Shown: positions 1 to 5,697 of the stretch, piece after piece | How the letters are laid out: each line of letters starts with the position of its first letter | How positions within the stretch are numbered: position 1 is the stretch's first letter | Assembly (NCBI GenBank): GCA_003527405.1 | Contig: DPXH01000205.1 | Span: 1 to 9,132, forward strand | Source: Candidatus Sediminicultor tertius | Lineage (GTDB): Bacteria; Atribacterota; Phoenicimicrobiia; Phoenicimicrobiales; Phoenicimicrobiaceae | Direction: 5' to 3' | DNA length: 9,132 bases | Notes under the pieces: generated by a model | The model's database searches: none | The model's input: the letters and a program-made list of their open reading frames with translations, nothing else | What the model was told of the DNA's origin: nothing | Program-made: the position numbers and the translations under genes

Positions 1-1
1 T

Positions 2-55
2 CAAAAGTGGGGCGAGATTGCCAAACCGCTTTTATGGTCACATGCGATGTATTAA
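2..55 (+). CDS. C-terminal end of a probable GH15 glucoamylase/glucodextranase-like protein (partial)
   Basis: Only the last 17 codons and the TAA stop (53-55) are inside the window. In this frame the tail reads KWGEIAKPLLWSHAMY. The pattern K-P-L-x-W-S-H-A-x-Y/F is what I recall from the C-terminal end of GH15 glucoamylases and glucodextranases, where a PLxWxHA segment closes the (alpha/alpha)6 barrel. A GH15 enzyme would fit the following sugar transporter and GH66 gene, releasing glucose from alpha-linked oligosaccharides. The fragment is very short, so the assignment rests on one motif plus context. Another alpha-glucan enzyme remains possible. The other forward frame that is open here (stop at 64-66) gives no recognisable peptide. 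Confidence 0.45.
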   Translation, partial: QKWGEIAKPLLWSHAMY

Positions 56-334
56 ATATTAGATAAAGAACTTGAGGGGGCAGAGAGAATATAATCAGGA
101 TAATCTTTAATAGATAGGATATAGTTAACATTTCCAACAGGTAATATTAATTTAAAATGGAGGTGATGAAGAAAGAAGAAGTACACGATTTATGGATACT
201 AAATTGATTCAGAAAAAATATTTTTTGAAGAAAGAAAGTAGGTGATACTACAGTAGACAGAAAACCAGTAATGATTCATTTTGAGAAGTATTTATATTCC
301 TGAAAAAAAATATTAAAATTAAGGAGGAATTAAA
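56..334. other. Gap before the sugar-binding protein gene; no convincing gene
   Basis: These 279 bases probably carry the promoter and leader of the sugar-transport operon, but I cannot place a promoter with confidence. A TATAAT hexamer lies at 90-95, and the nearest TTGAGG (72-77) is only 12 bases upstream, too close for a standard sigma-70 pair. Short frames start at ATG 166 (13 codons; its GGAGG is only 2 bases from the ATG) and at ATG 192 (17 codons). Both end quickly and match nothing I recognise. A small perfect palindrome, CTACAGTAG, lies at 248-256. No clear terminator for the upstream gene and no LacI-type operator were seen. Confidence 0.4.
321..327 (+). promoter_or_regulatory. Shine-Dalgarno site of the sugar-binding protein gene
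   Basis: AAGGAGG lies 7 bases ahead of ATG 335. It is a near-perfect ribosome site and fixes that start. Strong translation suits a binding protein needed in excess over its permeases. Confidence 0.85.
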
Positions 335-1597
335 ATGAAAAGATTAAATGTCTTTTTAATGTTAGTGTTGTTGTTTGTAGCAATTTCATCTAATGCTCTC
401 GCGGCAGATACAGTGATTAAGTTCTGGCATACTTATAATATACAAACCGAAGAAGGAAAAACAATGAATGAAGTTGTAATTCCTGCATTTGAAAAAGAAC
501 ATCCTGGAGTAAAAGTAGAAAGTTTACAGATTCCTTATGATGAATTTCGGAAAAAGCTATTAATTTCGATTGCAGGAGGCAAAGCCCCAGATATAGTCAG
601 AGTTGATATTATTTGGGTTCCTGAAATGGCTAAAGAGGGTCTTCTCACTAATTTAAGTCAGGAGTTTGGGGAAGAATTTGATGAATATAAATCTAAAGTA
701 TTTCCTGGACCACTTAGCACCAATTACTATAATGGTAGTTATTATGGTATTCCACTGGATACTAATACACGGGTAATGATGTGGAATAAGAAATTATTTC
801 AAGCTGCAGGGATAAATAATCCTCCAACTACCTTTACTGAATTTAAAGAAGTTGTTAAAAAATTAACTAAAGATACTGATGGCGATGGTAAGATTGACCA
901 ATGGGGGGCAGCTATCGGAGGTCCTTGGCCTTGGCATATTTTACCATGGATCTGGAGTAATGGTGGTTCGGTCACTGATTCTAAGCTAATAAAATCAACA
1001 GGATACCTTAATAGTCCTGAGAGCGTAGCAGCCCTTCAGTTATTAGTAGATCTTTATAAAGATGGATATATGGCTGAAACTATTTTAGGTGGGGGAGAAG
1101 ATACAGGAGCTGGTTATGGCAATTACCATTATGGTATGATTTTTGGAGGTCCATGGTTTTGGCCCATCATTAAAGGACAGTTCCCTGACAAAGAATTAGA
1201 CTTTGCCCTTTACCCTCATGGTGAAGGTGCTCAGAGTATTTCAGTTGTAGGTGGTGAGAATATGATTATTCCTGCTACGAGTAAACATAAAGATATTGCC
1301 TGGGAGTTTGCCAAATATCTATTATCTGAAGATGTTCAGGTAAAAATGGCTAAGACAGGGCAGATACCAGTTATATCATCGGTAATAGATACTGAATATT
1401 TTAAATCTCATCCTTATTTCGGTATTTTTATGGAACAATTAAAAACTGCTAATGCCCGAACAGTTCATCCACAATGGAATCGAATAAAAGAAGAGTTGCA
1501 CAAAGCTTTTGAAACTGCTATTTTAGGGGGAATGACCTCGCAAGAGGCATTAGACAAGGCAGCTAATGAAATTGATAAAATATTAAAGATGAAATAA
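335..1597 (+). CDS. CUT1-family sugar ABC transporter substrate-binding protein
   Basis: This 420-residue protein should capture an oligosaccharide outside the inner membrane and hand it to the two permeases encoded next. Residues 1-23 form a signal peptide: basic MKR, a hydrophobic core, then ALA-A with cleavage near residue 23 or 24. There is no lipobox cysteine, and I see no cysteine anywhere in the protein, so it is predicted to be soluble and periplasmic rather than a lipoprotein. The length and fold pattern match the extracellular solute-binding protein family 1 (maltose/multiple-sugar type). The D-T-D-G-D-G-K-I-D loop at about 180-188 is common in this family, and many tryptophans (for example W150, W198, W200, W205, W207) suit sugar stacking. 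The substrate cannot be read from sequence; the linked GH66 gene suggests isomalto-oligosaccharides or cyclic dextrins. It is first in the transporter operon and is followed by a strong hairpin. Confidence 0.92.
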   Translation: MKRLNVFLMLVLLFVAISSNALAADTVIKFWHTYNIQTEEGKTMNEVVIPAFEKEHPGVKVESLQIPYDEFRKKLLISIAGGKAPDIVRVDIIWVPEMAKEGLLTNLSQEFGEEFDEYKSKVFPGPLSTNYYNGSYYGIPLDTNTRVMMWNKKLFQAAGINNPPTTFTEFKEVVKKLTKDTDGDGKIDQWGAAIGGPWPWHILPWIWSNGGSVTDSKLIKSTGYLNSPESVAALQLLVDLYKDGYMAETILGGGEDTGAGYGNYHYGMIFGGPWFWPIIKGQFPDKELDFALYPHGEGAQSISVVGGENMIIPATSKHKDIAWEFAKYLLSEDVQVKMAKTGQIPVISSVIDTEYFKSHPYFGIFMEQLKTANARTVHPQWNRIKEELHKAFETAILGGMTSQEALDKAANEIDKILKMK

Positions 1598-1611
1598 GTA
1601 TTATAACTAAC

Positions 1612-1653
1612 GCTTCCCTGAGCGAAGACAATATTGAATGAGCTCAGGGAAGC
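1612..1653 (+). terminator. Intercistronic hairpin after the binding-protein gene (partial terminator or mRNA-stabilising element)
   Basis: Two perfect 12-base arms, GCTTCCCTGAGC (1612-1623) and GCTCAGGGAAGC (1642-1653), enclose an 18-base loop. The stem is GC-richer than its surroundings. It is followed by ATTTTAAAAATTT rather than a continuous T-run, so full termination is unlikely. The position, 14 bases after the binding-protein stop and upstream of the permease ribosome site, resembles the malE-malF intercistronic arrangement. There, a hairpin protects the binding-protein mRNA or lets only part of transcription continue. Which of these roles applies here is inferred. Confidence 0.75.
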
Positions 1654-1676
1654 ATTTTAAAAATTTGGTTAAAGCT

Positions 1677-1685
1677 GAGGGAGGG
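1677..1685 (+). promoter_or_regulatory. Shine-Dalgarno site deciding the start of permease 1
   Basis: GAGGGAGGG is the only strong ribosome site between the hairpin and the permease. It lies 7 bases before ATA 1693, in the permease frame. The first in-frame ATG (1783) is almost 100 bases downstream and has no purine-rich site ahead of it. Confidence 0.65.
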
Positions 1686-1692
1686 AAAATAA

Positions 1693-2556
1693 ATAAAGAT
1701 AAATAAAGCCTATTTATTTTTAATACCAGGAACAATTTTATTTTTAACTTTTAGCATTTATCCTATATTTAAAGCTTTACAAATGAGTTTTTCCGAATGG
1801 AGCTTATTTGGGCAGAGTCATTTTATAGGTGGGCAAAATTATATTAGAGCATTAACTGATTCTAATTTTCTTTTTGCTATGCGGAATACTATTTATTATG
1901 GATTAGTAACCGTTCCCGGACAGATGATAATTGCTATGATAGTGGCAGTTTTACTTGATCGAGAATTAAAAGGAAGACTTATTTATCGGGCTTTATATTT
2001 TCTGCCTGTTATTACTTCCTGGGTTGTTGTTTCTTTTATCTTTAAGTATCTCTTTAACCAACAAGGACTTTTAAATTATATTCTTCATGATTTGTTACAC
2101 CTTATTCCTGGAAATATATCCTGGTTAACTAACTCCGGAACAGCTTTATTTAGCATAATGGTTGTAGGTATCTGGAAAGGCATTGGTTGGACCATGGTTA
2201 TCTATCTCGGGGGATTGGCCAGTATTTCTCGTGAATTATATGAAGCAGCAAAGGTTGATGGTGCTAATGGTTGGCAGCAATTTTGGCGGATAACCTTACC
2301 TCTTTTACGCCCAACGATTACCTTTGTTTTAATAATGTTAGTAATTGGTTCCTTTAATGTATTTATATCAGTATATATTATGACTGGTGGTGGGCCATTG
2401 GGTCAAACAGAAGTAGCTCTAACCTATATGTATAGGTATGCCTTTGATTATTTAGAATTAGGTTATGGAGCGGCCATTGCATATATTTTAGCTATTATTA
2501 TATTTATTGTCAGTATTATTCAATATAAATTTTTACGTATCCCCACAGAATACTAA
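1693..2556 (+). CDS. CUT1-family sugar ABC transporter permease 1 (MalF/MsmF-like), apparent ATA start
   Basis: This inner-membrane subunit should form a channel with the next gene product. From ATA 1693 it has 287 residues, normal for the family. The first-helix sequence AYLFLIPGTILFLTFSIYP is the typical N-terminus of such permeases, and it lies entirely upstream of the first in-frame ATG at 1783. Starting at 1783 would give 257 residues and lose this helix. An in-frame stop (TAA 1690-1692) immediately precedes the ATA, and no ATG, GTG or TTG occurs in frame between them. The ATPase-coupling EAA loop is intact at about 184-203 (EAAKVDGA to ITLP). About six membrane segments are visible. The next gene begins 14 bases after its stop. 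The product call is secure; the start is unusual and could reflect a mutation or a base-call error (ATG to ATA). Confidence 0.85.
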   Translation: MKINKAYLFLIPGTILFLTFSIYPIFKALQMSFSEWSLFGQSHFIGGQNYIRALTDSNFLFAMRNTIYYGLVTVPGQMIIAMIVAVLLDRELKGRLIYRALYFLPVITSWVVVSFIFKYLFNQQGLLNYILHDLLHLIPGNISWLTNSGTALFSIMVVGIWKGIGWTMVIYLGGLASISRELYEAAKVDGANGWQQFWRITLPLLRPTITFVLIMLVIGSFNVFISVYIMTGGGPLGQTEVALTYMYRYAFDYLELGYGAAIAYILAIIIFIVSIIQYKFLRIPTEY

Positions 2557-2570
2557 AGGAAAAGTTAATA

Positions 2571-3461
2571 ATGAGCAATAAAAATTTTTCAAATAATAAA
2601 CAGAAGATGGCAATTGAAGTTTTTGGTCAAAACAATGTAAAAAATTTTAAAAAGACGGTAATTCATATTTTATTAATTTTGGGTGCCATTGCAATGACTT
2701 TACCTTTTATATATATGACTTCAATCGCTTTTAAAAATAATGTTTTTGGCTTTGAGTATCCGCCTAAAATAATATTCAATAATCCTACTTTGCAAAATTT
2801 TGTAAAAGCCTGGACTTCTGCTAACTTTAGTACTTTTTTTAATAATAGTCTATTTGTTGCCTCAACTTCTATGTTATTAACTTTATCGGCTTCTTCGATG
2901 ATGGCTTTTGCTTTTGGACGATTGAAGTTTCCTGGCAAAGAAATATATTTTATTATTTTATTGAGTACAATGATGATTCCGGGAATGCTCTTTATAATTC
3001 CTCAATTTGTTCTAATTCAGAAATTAGGTTTATATGATACTCGATTAGGCTTAATTTTAATTTATGCTGCAGGGAGCATCCCATTTAATACATTTTTACT
3101 GAGAGGTTTTTTTGAGAATATACCCCGGGAAATGGAAGATGCAGCTCGTATAGACGGAGCTAATCTATGGCAAATATTTTATCGAATTTGTTTACCGATG
3201 GTAAAGCCGGGTTTGGCTACAGTAGCTATTTTTAGTTTCTTGGGGGGATGGGATGAGTTTATTCTGGCATTAACATTTATCGATACCCCAGCCAAACGAA
3301 CTTTACCTATAGCTATCCTGCTTTTTCAGGGACAGCACTCAACTGATTGGAGTTTAACCTTTGCAGCTTCCCTTTTTGCAATTGTACCGGTAATTCTTGT
3401 CTTTATGTTTTTCCAGAAATATTTTATAAAGGGCTTATCATCAGGAGCAGTTAAAGGATAA
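2571..3461 (+). CDS. CUT1-family sugar ABC transporter permease 2 (MalG/MsmG-like)
   Basis: This is the second inner-membrane channel subunit, 296 residues. It has a polar N-terminal tail of about 28 residues and then membrane segments at roughly 31-53, 98-118, 125-150, 158-178, 212-235 and 268-287. The EAA loop, which docks the ATPase, runs from about 189 to 209 (EDAARIDGANLW, then ICLP). The C-terminus, ending near QKYFIKGLSSGAVKG, is the very typical MalG-family tail. An AGGA-type ribosome site at about 2557-2560 precedes the ATG by 10 bases. The gene lies 14 bases after permease 1 and is surely co-translated with it. No ATP-binding subunit follows, so the complex probably borrows a multi-sugar ATPase encoded elsewhere. 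Confidence 0.93.
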   Translation: MSNKNFSNNKQKMAIEVFGQNNVKNFKKTVIHILLILGAIAMTLPFIYMTSIAFKNNVFGFEYPPKIIFNNPTLQNFVKAWTSANFSTFFNNSLFVASTSMLLTLSASSMMAFAFGRLKFPGKEIYFIILLSTMMIPGMLFIIPQFVLIQKLGLYDTRLGLILIYAAGSIPFNTFLLRGFFENIPREMEDAARIDGANLWQIFYRICLPMVKPGLATVAIFSFLGGWDEFILALTFIDTPAKRTLPIAILLFQGQHSTDWSLTFAASLFAIVPVILVFMFFQKYFIKGLSSGAVKG

Positions 3462-3508
3462 GGGCCGAGCATTAATAATAATGAAACTTAAAGAATGGAG
3501 GATTAGGG

Positions 3509-5257
3509 ATGGAGCCGCAGTTAATACAAAAAGTTACCGTAGATAAAGCCCAATATCATCCTGGAGAATGGGTGAAGATCGAGATTTTTCTGAAAGAAGG
3601 AATTTTAAATGACATTGCCAATGATAATCTGAAAGTTGAAATCAATGATTTAGACTACAAGTTTAATAATACGGAAATTAGATTAACTGAATTAAAACAA
3701 GATTTAGCTGCTTCAATCGTTCTCTCCTGGCAAATTCCCAAAGAAATATATTTTGAAGGTTTTGGTCTTGATGTAAAATATTATAAAAATGAACAATTAG
3801 TAGATTCATACTCTACTGGTTTTGATGTAGTAGAAAAATGGTTTCAGGCCCCCCGTTACGGCTTTCTGTCAGAATTTAACCCAGATAAAAAAGAAAAAGA
3901 TATTTATCAGCGACTGGAGATTATGAAAAACTTTCACCTGAATATTGTTCAATTTTATGATTGGATGTATCGTCACCATCAGTTATTACCTTTACAAGAA
4001 GAATATAAAGATATCTTTAGTCGCTCTCTAAGTTTGCGAATTATAAGAAAACAGATAGAAGAATGTAAAAAAAATGGAATGTTACCAATGGCCTATGGTG
4101 CAATGTATGGAGCGGAGAGAGAATTTGTGGTAGAGCACCCAGATTGGATTGCAGCTACTAAGGATGGTGTGACAAAGAATAGTTTATGTAATGATAACCC
4201 GGAATATATCCAGATTATGAATATTGCTGATGACTGTCCCTGGCGGGAGCATATAGTAGACCAATATCAGCAGGTGATAGAAAAGTTAGACTTTGAGGGG
4301 ATTCATATGGATCAATATGGTTTTCCTAAGACATATTATTCTTTAGTAAATAATAAGCGTGAACTAAAAGATATGGCGGCGGAATTTGGCAGATTTATTG
4401 AATACACGAGAAAAGAATTAGGAGAAGAAACAGCTCTAATCTTTAATGCGGTTAATAACTGGCCAGTAGAAGTAGTTGCCTCTAAACCTCAAGATGTGGT
4501 CTATATTGAAGTATGGTCACCCAATGATACTTTCTATCACTTACGTCAATTAATTTTAGAAGCAAAGAAACTGGCAAATTATAAAAAGCAGATTATTTTA
4601 GCTGCTTATATCTCTTCTTTGAACAAAAAGAAGAAAATATCTCAGGAGTCCGGAGAAAGGGCAGCTCGTTTGACAGCTGCAACTATTTTTGCCAATGGTG
4701 GTTTTCATCTTGTCTTAGGGGAAGGAGCCAATATATTAACTGATGCTTATTATCCGGAATTTTGCCAATTAACTCCAGAATTTAGTCGAATTACCCGGAA
4801 TTATTATGATTTGATAACTCGTTACAGCAAATATCTCTTCTCGCAGAATTTACGGGATAAATCAGCTTTTTTGACAGGAGGTATTAATGATGAGATTAAG
4901 GTGTCAGTTAATGGAGAAAAAATGAATTTTGGTCCCAACGGCGAAAAAGATTCTATTTGGACAATAGTTAAAGAGAATAAAAAGTTTAAGACTCTTAACT
5001 TGGTAAATTTAATGGGAATAGATACTATAAAATGGGATCAGCCTCAATATACTGATCCTACAATCCAACAGCGTATAGAGATAGAGTGGTTGATTGATGA
5101 AGACGTAAAAGGTATTTATTGGATTACAGCAGATAAAGGTGATATCAGACCGAGAAAAATAGATTTTATTCGCGATAAACATAATAGGGGAGAAATTATT
5201 GGATTCACAATTCCTGAACTTAATTACTGGGGATTGGTTATTGTGAAAGTTGATTAA
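3509..5257 (+). CDS. GH66 glycoside hydrolase (dextranase / cycloisomaltooligosaccharide glucanotransferase family), predicted cytoplasmic
   Basis: GH66 enzymes act on alpha-1,6-glucan (dextran), hydrolysing it or making cyclic isomalto-oligosaccharides with retention of configuration. The protein has 582 residues. An N-terminal beta-rich domain (about 1-110) is followed by a (beta/alpha)8 catalytic domain opening with RYGFLSEF (116-123) and NIVQFYDW (145-152), then GMLPMAYGAMYGA (190-202). GIHMDQYG (264-271) supplies the likely nucleophile D268, and YIEVW (332-336) the likely acid/base E334. Both positions agree with the family's known catalytic pair by motif. A C-terminal beta domain follows (about 460-582). 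There is no signal peptide, unlike secreted dextranases, and I see no CBM35-like insertion, which cyclising members carry. Simple hydrolysis of imported oligosaccharides in the cytoplasm is therefore more likely than cyclisation. GGAGG (3497-3501) sits 7 bases before the ATG. The gene follows permease 2 by 47 bases and is last in the operon. Confidence 0.85.
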   Translation: MEPQLIQKVTVDKAQYHPGEWVKIEIFLKEGILNDIANDNLKVEINDLDYKFNNTEIRLTELKQDLAASIVLSWQIPKEIYFEGFGLDVKYYKNEQLVDSYSTGFDVVEKWFQAPRYGFLSEFNPDKKEKDIYQRLEIMKNFHLNIVQFYDWMYRHHQLLPLQEEYKDIFSRSLSLRIIRKQIEECKKNGMLPMAYGAMYGAEREFVVEHPDWIAATKDGVTKNSLCNDNPEYIQIMNIADDCPWREHIVDQYQQVIEKLDFEGIHMDQYGFPKTYYSLVNNKRELKDMAAEFGRFIEYTRKELGEETALIFNAVNNWPVEVVASKPQDVVYIEVWSPNDTFYHLRQLILEAKKLANYKKQIILAAYISSLNKKKKISQESGERAARLTAATIFANGGFHLVLGEGANILTDAYYPEFCQLTPEFSRITRNYYDLITRYSKYLFSQNLRDKSAFLTGGINDEIKVSVNGEKMNFGPNGEKDSIWTIVKENKKFKTLNLVNLMGIDTIKWDQPQYTDPTIQQRIEIEWLIDEDVKGIYWITADKGDIRPRKIDFIRDKHNRGEIIGFTIPELNYWGLVIVKVD

Positions 5258-5303
5258 GTATCTATATTTTGAGACAAGATATTAAAAAAAAGTTTAATTA
5301 ATC

Positions 5304-5333
5304 TTGAAAAATACCAAAGTTATATTGTATACT
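5304..5333 (+). promoter_or_regulatory. Possible sigma-70-type promoter upstream of mod operon
   Basis: TTGAAA (5304-5309) and TATACT (5328-5333) are separated by 18 bases, close to the sigma-70 consensus. Transcription would begin near 5340, some 75 bases before ModE-like box 1. In such AT-rich DNA, chance matches are frequent. A second start nearer the boxes is possible, for example TATAGT at 5547-5552 just after box 2. Confidence 0.35.
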
Positions 5334-5383
5334 CTTAGAAAAGGAAGTTATTCTAAAATATAAATATTTTAAGCATTTTATGA

Positions 5384-5408
5384 ATCCTAATAGAAGGGTA
5401 TTTTTTTT
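5384..5408 (+). terminator. Weak terminator-like hairpin with T8 tract
   Basis: ATCCT (5384-5388) can pair with AGGGT (5395-5399, one G-U pair) around a 6-base loop, followed by A and eight T residues (5401-5408). The stem is only 5 bp, so strength is doubtful. It could end the sugar operon or act as an attenuator in a mod leader transcript. The T-run is also part of a direct repeat that includes ModE-like box 1. Confidence 0.3.
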
Positions 5409-5438
5409 GCATGCCGTTATATTTATATAAGTATAACG
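5395..5438 (+). repeat. Direct repeat copy A (T-tract plus ModE-like box 1)
   Basis: This 44-base segment aligns without gaps to 5487-5530, offset 92 bases, with 33 of 44 positions identical by hand count. Shared parts are AGG-TAT plus a T-run, the CGTTATA half-site, ATATAAG in the spacer, and TATAAC. Confidence 0.6.
5415..5438 (+). promoter_or_regulatory. ModE-like operator box 1
   Basis: CGTTATA (5415-5421) and its exact reverse complement TATAACG (5432-5438) are separated by 10 bases. These are the half-sites known for ModE, the molybdate-sensing repressor that in enterobacteria shuts off modABC when molybdate is plentiful. The box lies upstream of a modABC operon, which supports the reading. 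No modE gene is in the window, so the regulator itself is inferred. Confidence 0.7.
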
Positions 5439-5447
5439 TCTATTTTG

Positions 5448-5469
5448 GAGAATCTATCTTCTCTTTTTT
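5448..5469 (+). terminator. Short hairpin with T6 tract between the two ModE-like boxes
   Basis: GAGAA (5448-5452) pairs with TTCTC (5459-5463) across a 6-base loop, and six T residues follow (5464-5469). One flanking G-U pair may extend the stem to 6 bp. It could be a weak intrinsic terminator ending read-through from the sugar operon or from the candidate promoter at 5304-5333. Confidence 0.35.
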
Positions 5470-5486
5470 ACTTTTAGGAAGGGGGT

Positions 5487-5530
5487 AGGATATTTTTTTA
5501 TATTATCGTTATACGGATATAAGTATAACA
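5487..5530 (+). repeat. Direct repeat copy B (T-tract plus ModE-like box 2)
   Basis: Second copy of the 44-base module described at 5395-5438. The similarity continues on the left of the palindrome (AGGATATTTTTTT), so it is not just two operator palindromes. It suggests an old local duplication of a promoter/operator unit. Confidence 0.6.
5507..5530 (+). promoter_or_regulatory. ModE-like operator box 2
   Basis: CGTTATA (5507-5513), a 10-base spacer and TATAACA (5524-5530) repeat box 1 with one mismatch in the right half-site. The spacer shares ATATAAG with box 1. It is 167 bases before the modA start codon. It is better placed than box 1 to block a promoter lying directly ahead of modA. Confidence 0.65.
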
Positions 5531-5636
5531 GTATTGAGATTAATAATATAGTTCTTTGAGGAAGAAATACTTTATAAACAATAAACAAATATCTGATATA
5601 AAAGAAGAAAGGATTGCTGTATTAATTAGGGGATTC

Positions 5637-5656
5637 ACCTTTATCTTTGTAAAGGT
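5637..5656 (+). other. Small leader hairpin upstream of modA
   Basis: ACCTTTA (5637-5643) and TAAAGGT (5650-5656) form a perfect 7-bp stem with a 6-base loop. No T-run follows, so it is not a terminator. It ends 23 bases before the modA ribosome site and may affect leader structure or stability. Confidence 0.4.
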
Positions 5657-5697
5657 ATAGTTTAATAAGAATGAGAAATAAGGAAGGAAAAGTTACA

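Larger units (their letters stand above)
5258..5697. other. Regulatory gap between the sugar operon and modA
   Basis: This 440-base, very AT-rich stretch has no credible gene. It must end the sugar operon and start the mod operon. In order it holds: a possible promoter (5304-5333); an AT-only hairpin, AAAATA/TATTTT (5355-5370); a weak hairpin with an 8-T run (5384-5408); ModE-like box 1 (5415-5438); a short hairpin with a 6-T run (5448-5469); ModE-like box 2 (5507-5530); a small leader hairpin (5637-5656); and the modA ribosome site. I did not recognise a Moco riboswitch: those are long, GC-richer multi-stem RNAs, and nothing of that kind is visible. Confidence 0.6.

Noticed and set aside
157..300. 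Short frames at 166 and 192 as a small gene or degraded gene
   Set aside because: The frames are 13 and 17 codons, have weak or wrongly spaced ribosome sites, and match no family I recognise.
2663..2938. 91-codon open frame on the minus strand
   Set aside because: It lies wholly antisense to permease 2, which has clear family motifs. The peptide has no recognisable domain.
5275..5306. CAAGAT/ATCTTG inverted repeat as the sugar-operon terminator
   Set aside because: Only 6 bp pair cleanly around a long AT-rich loop, and no T-run follows.
5258..5697. Molybdenum-cofactor riboswitch
   Set aside because: No GC-rich multi-stem structure is visible. The gap is AT-rich with only short hairpins, and the palindromes are better explained as protein-binding sites.
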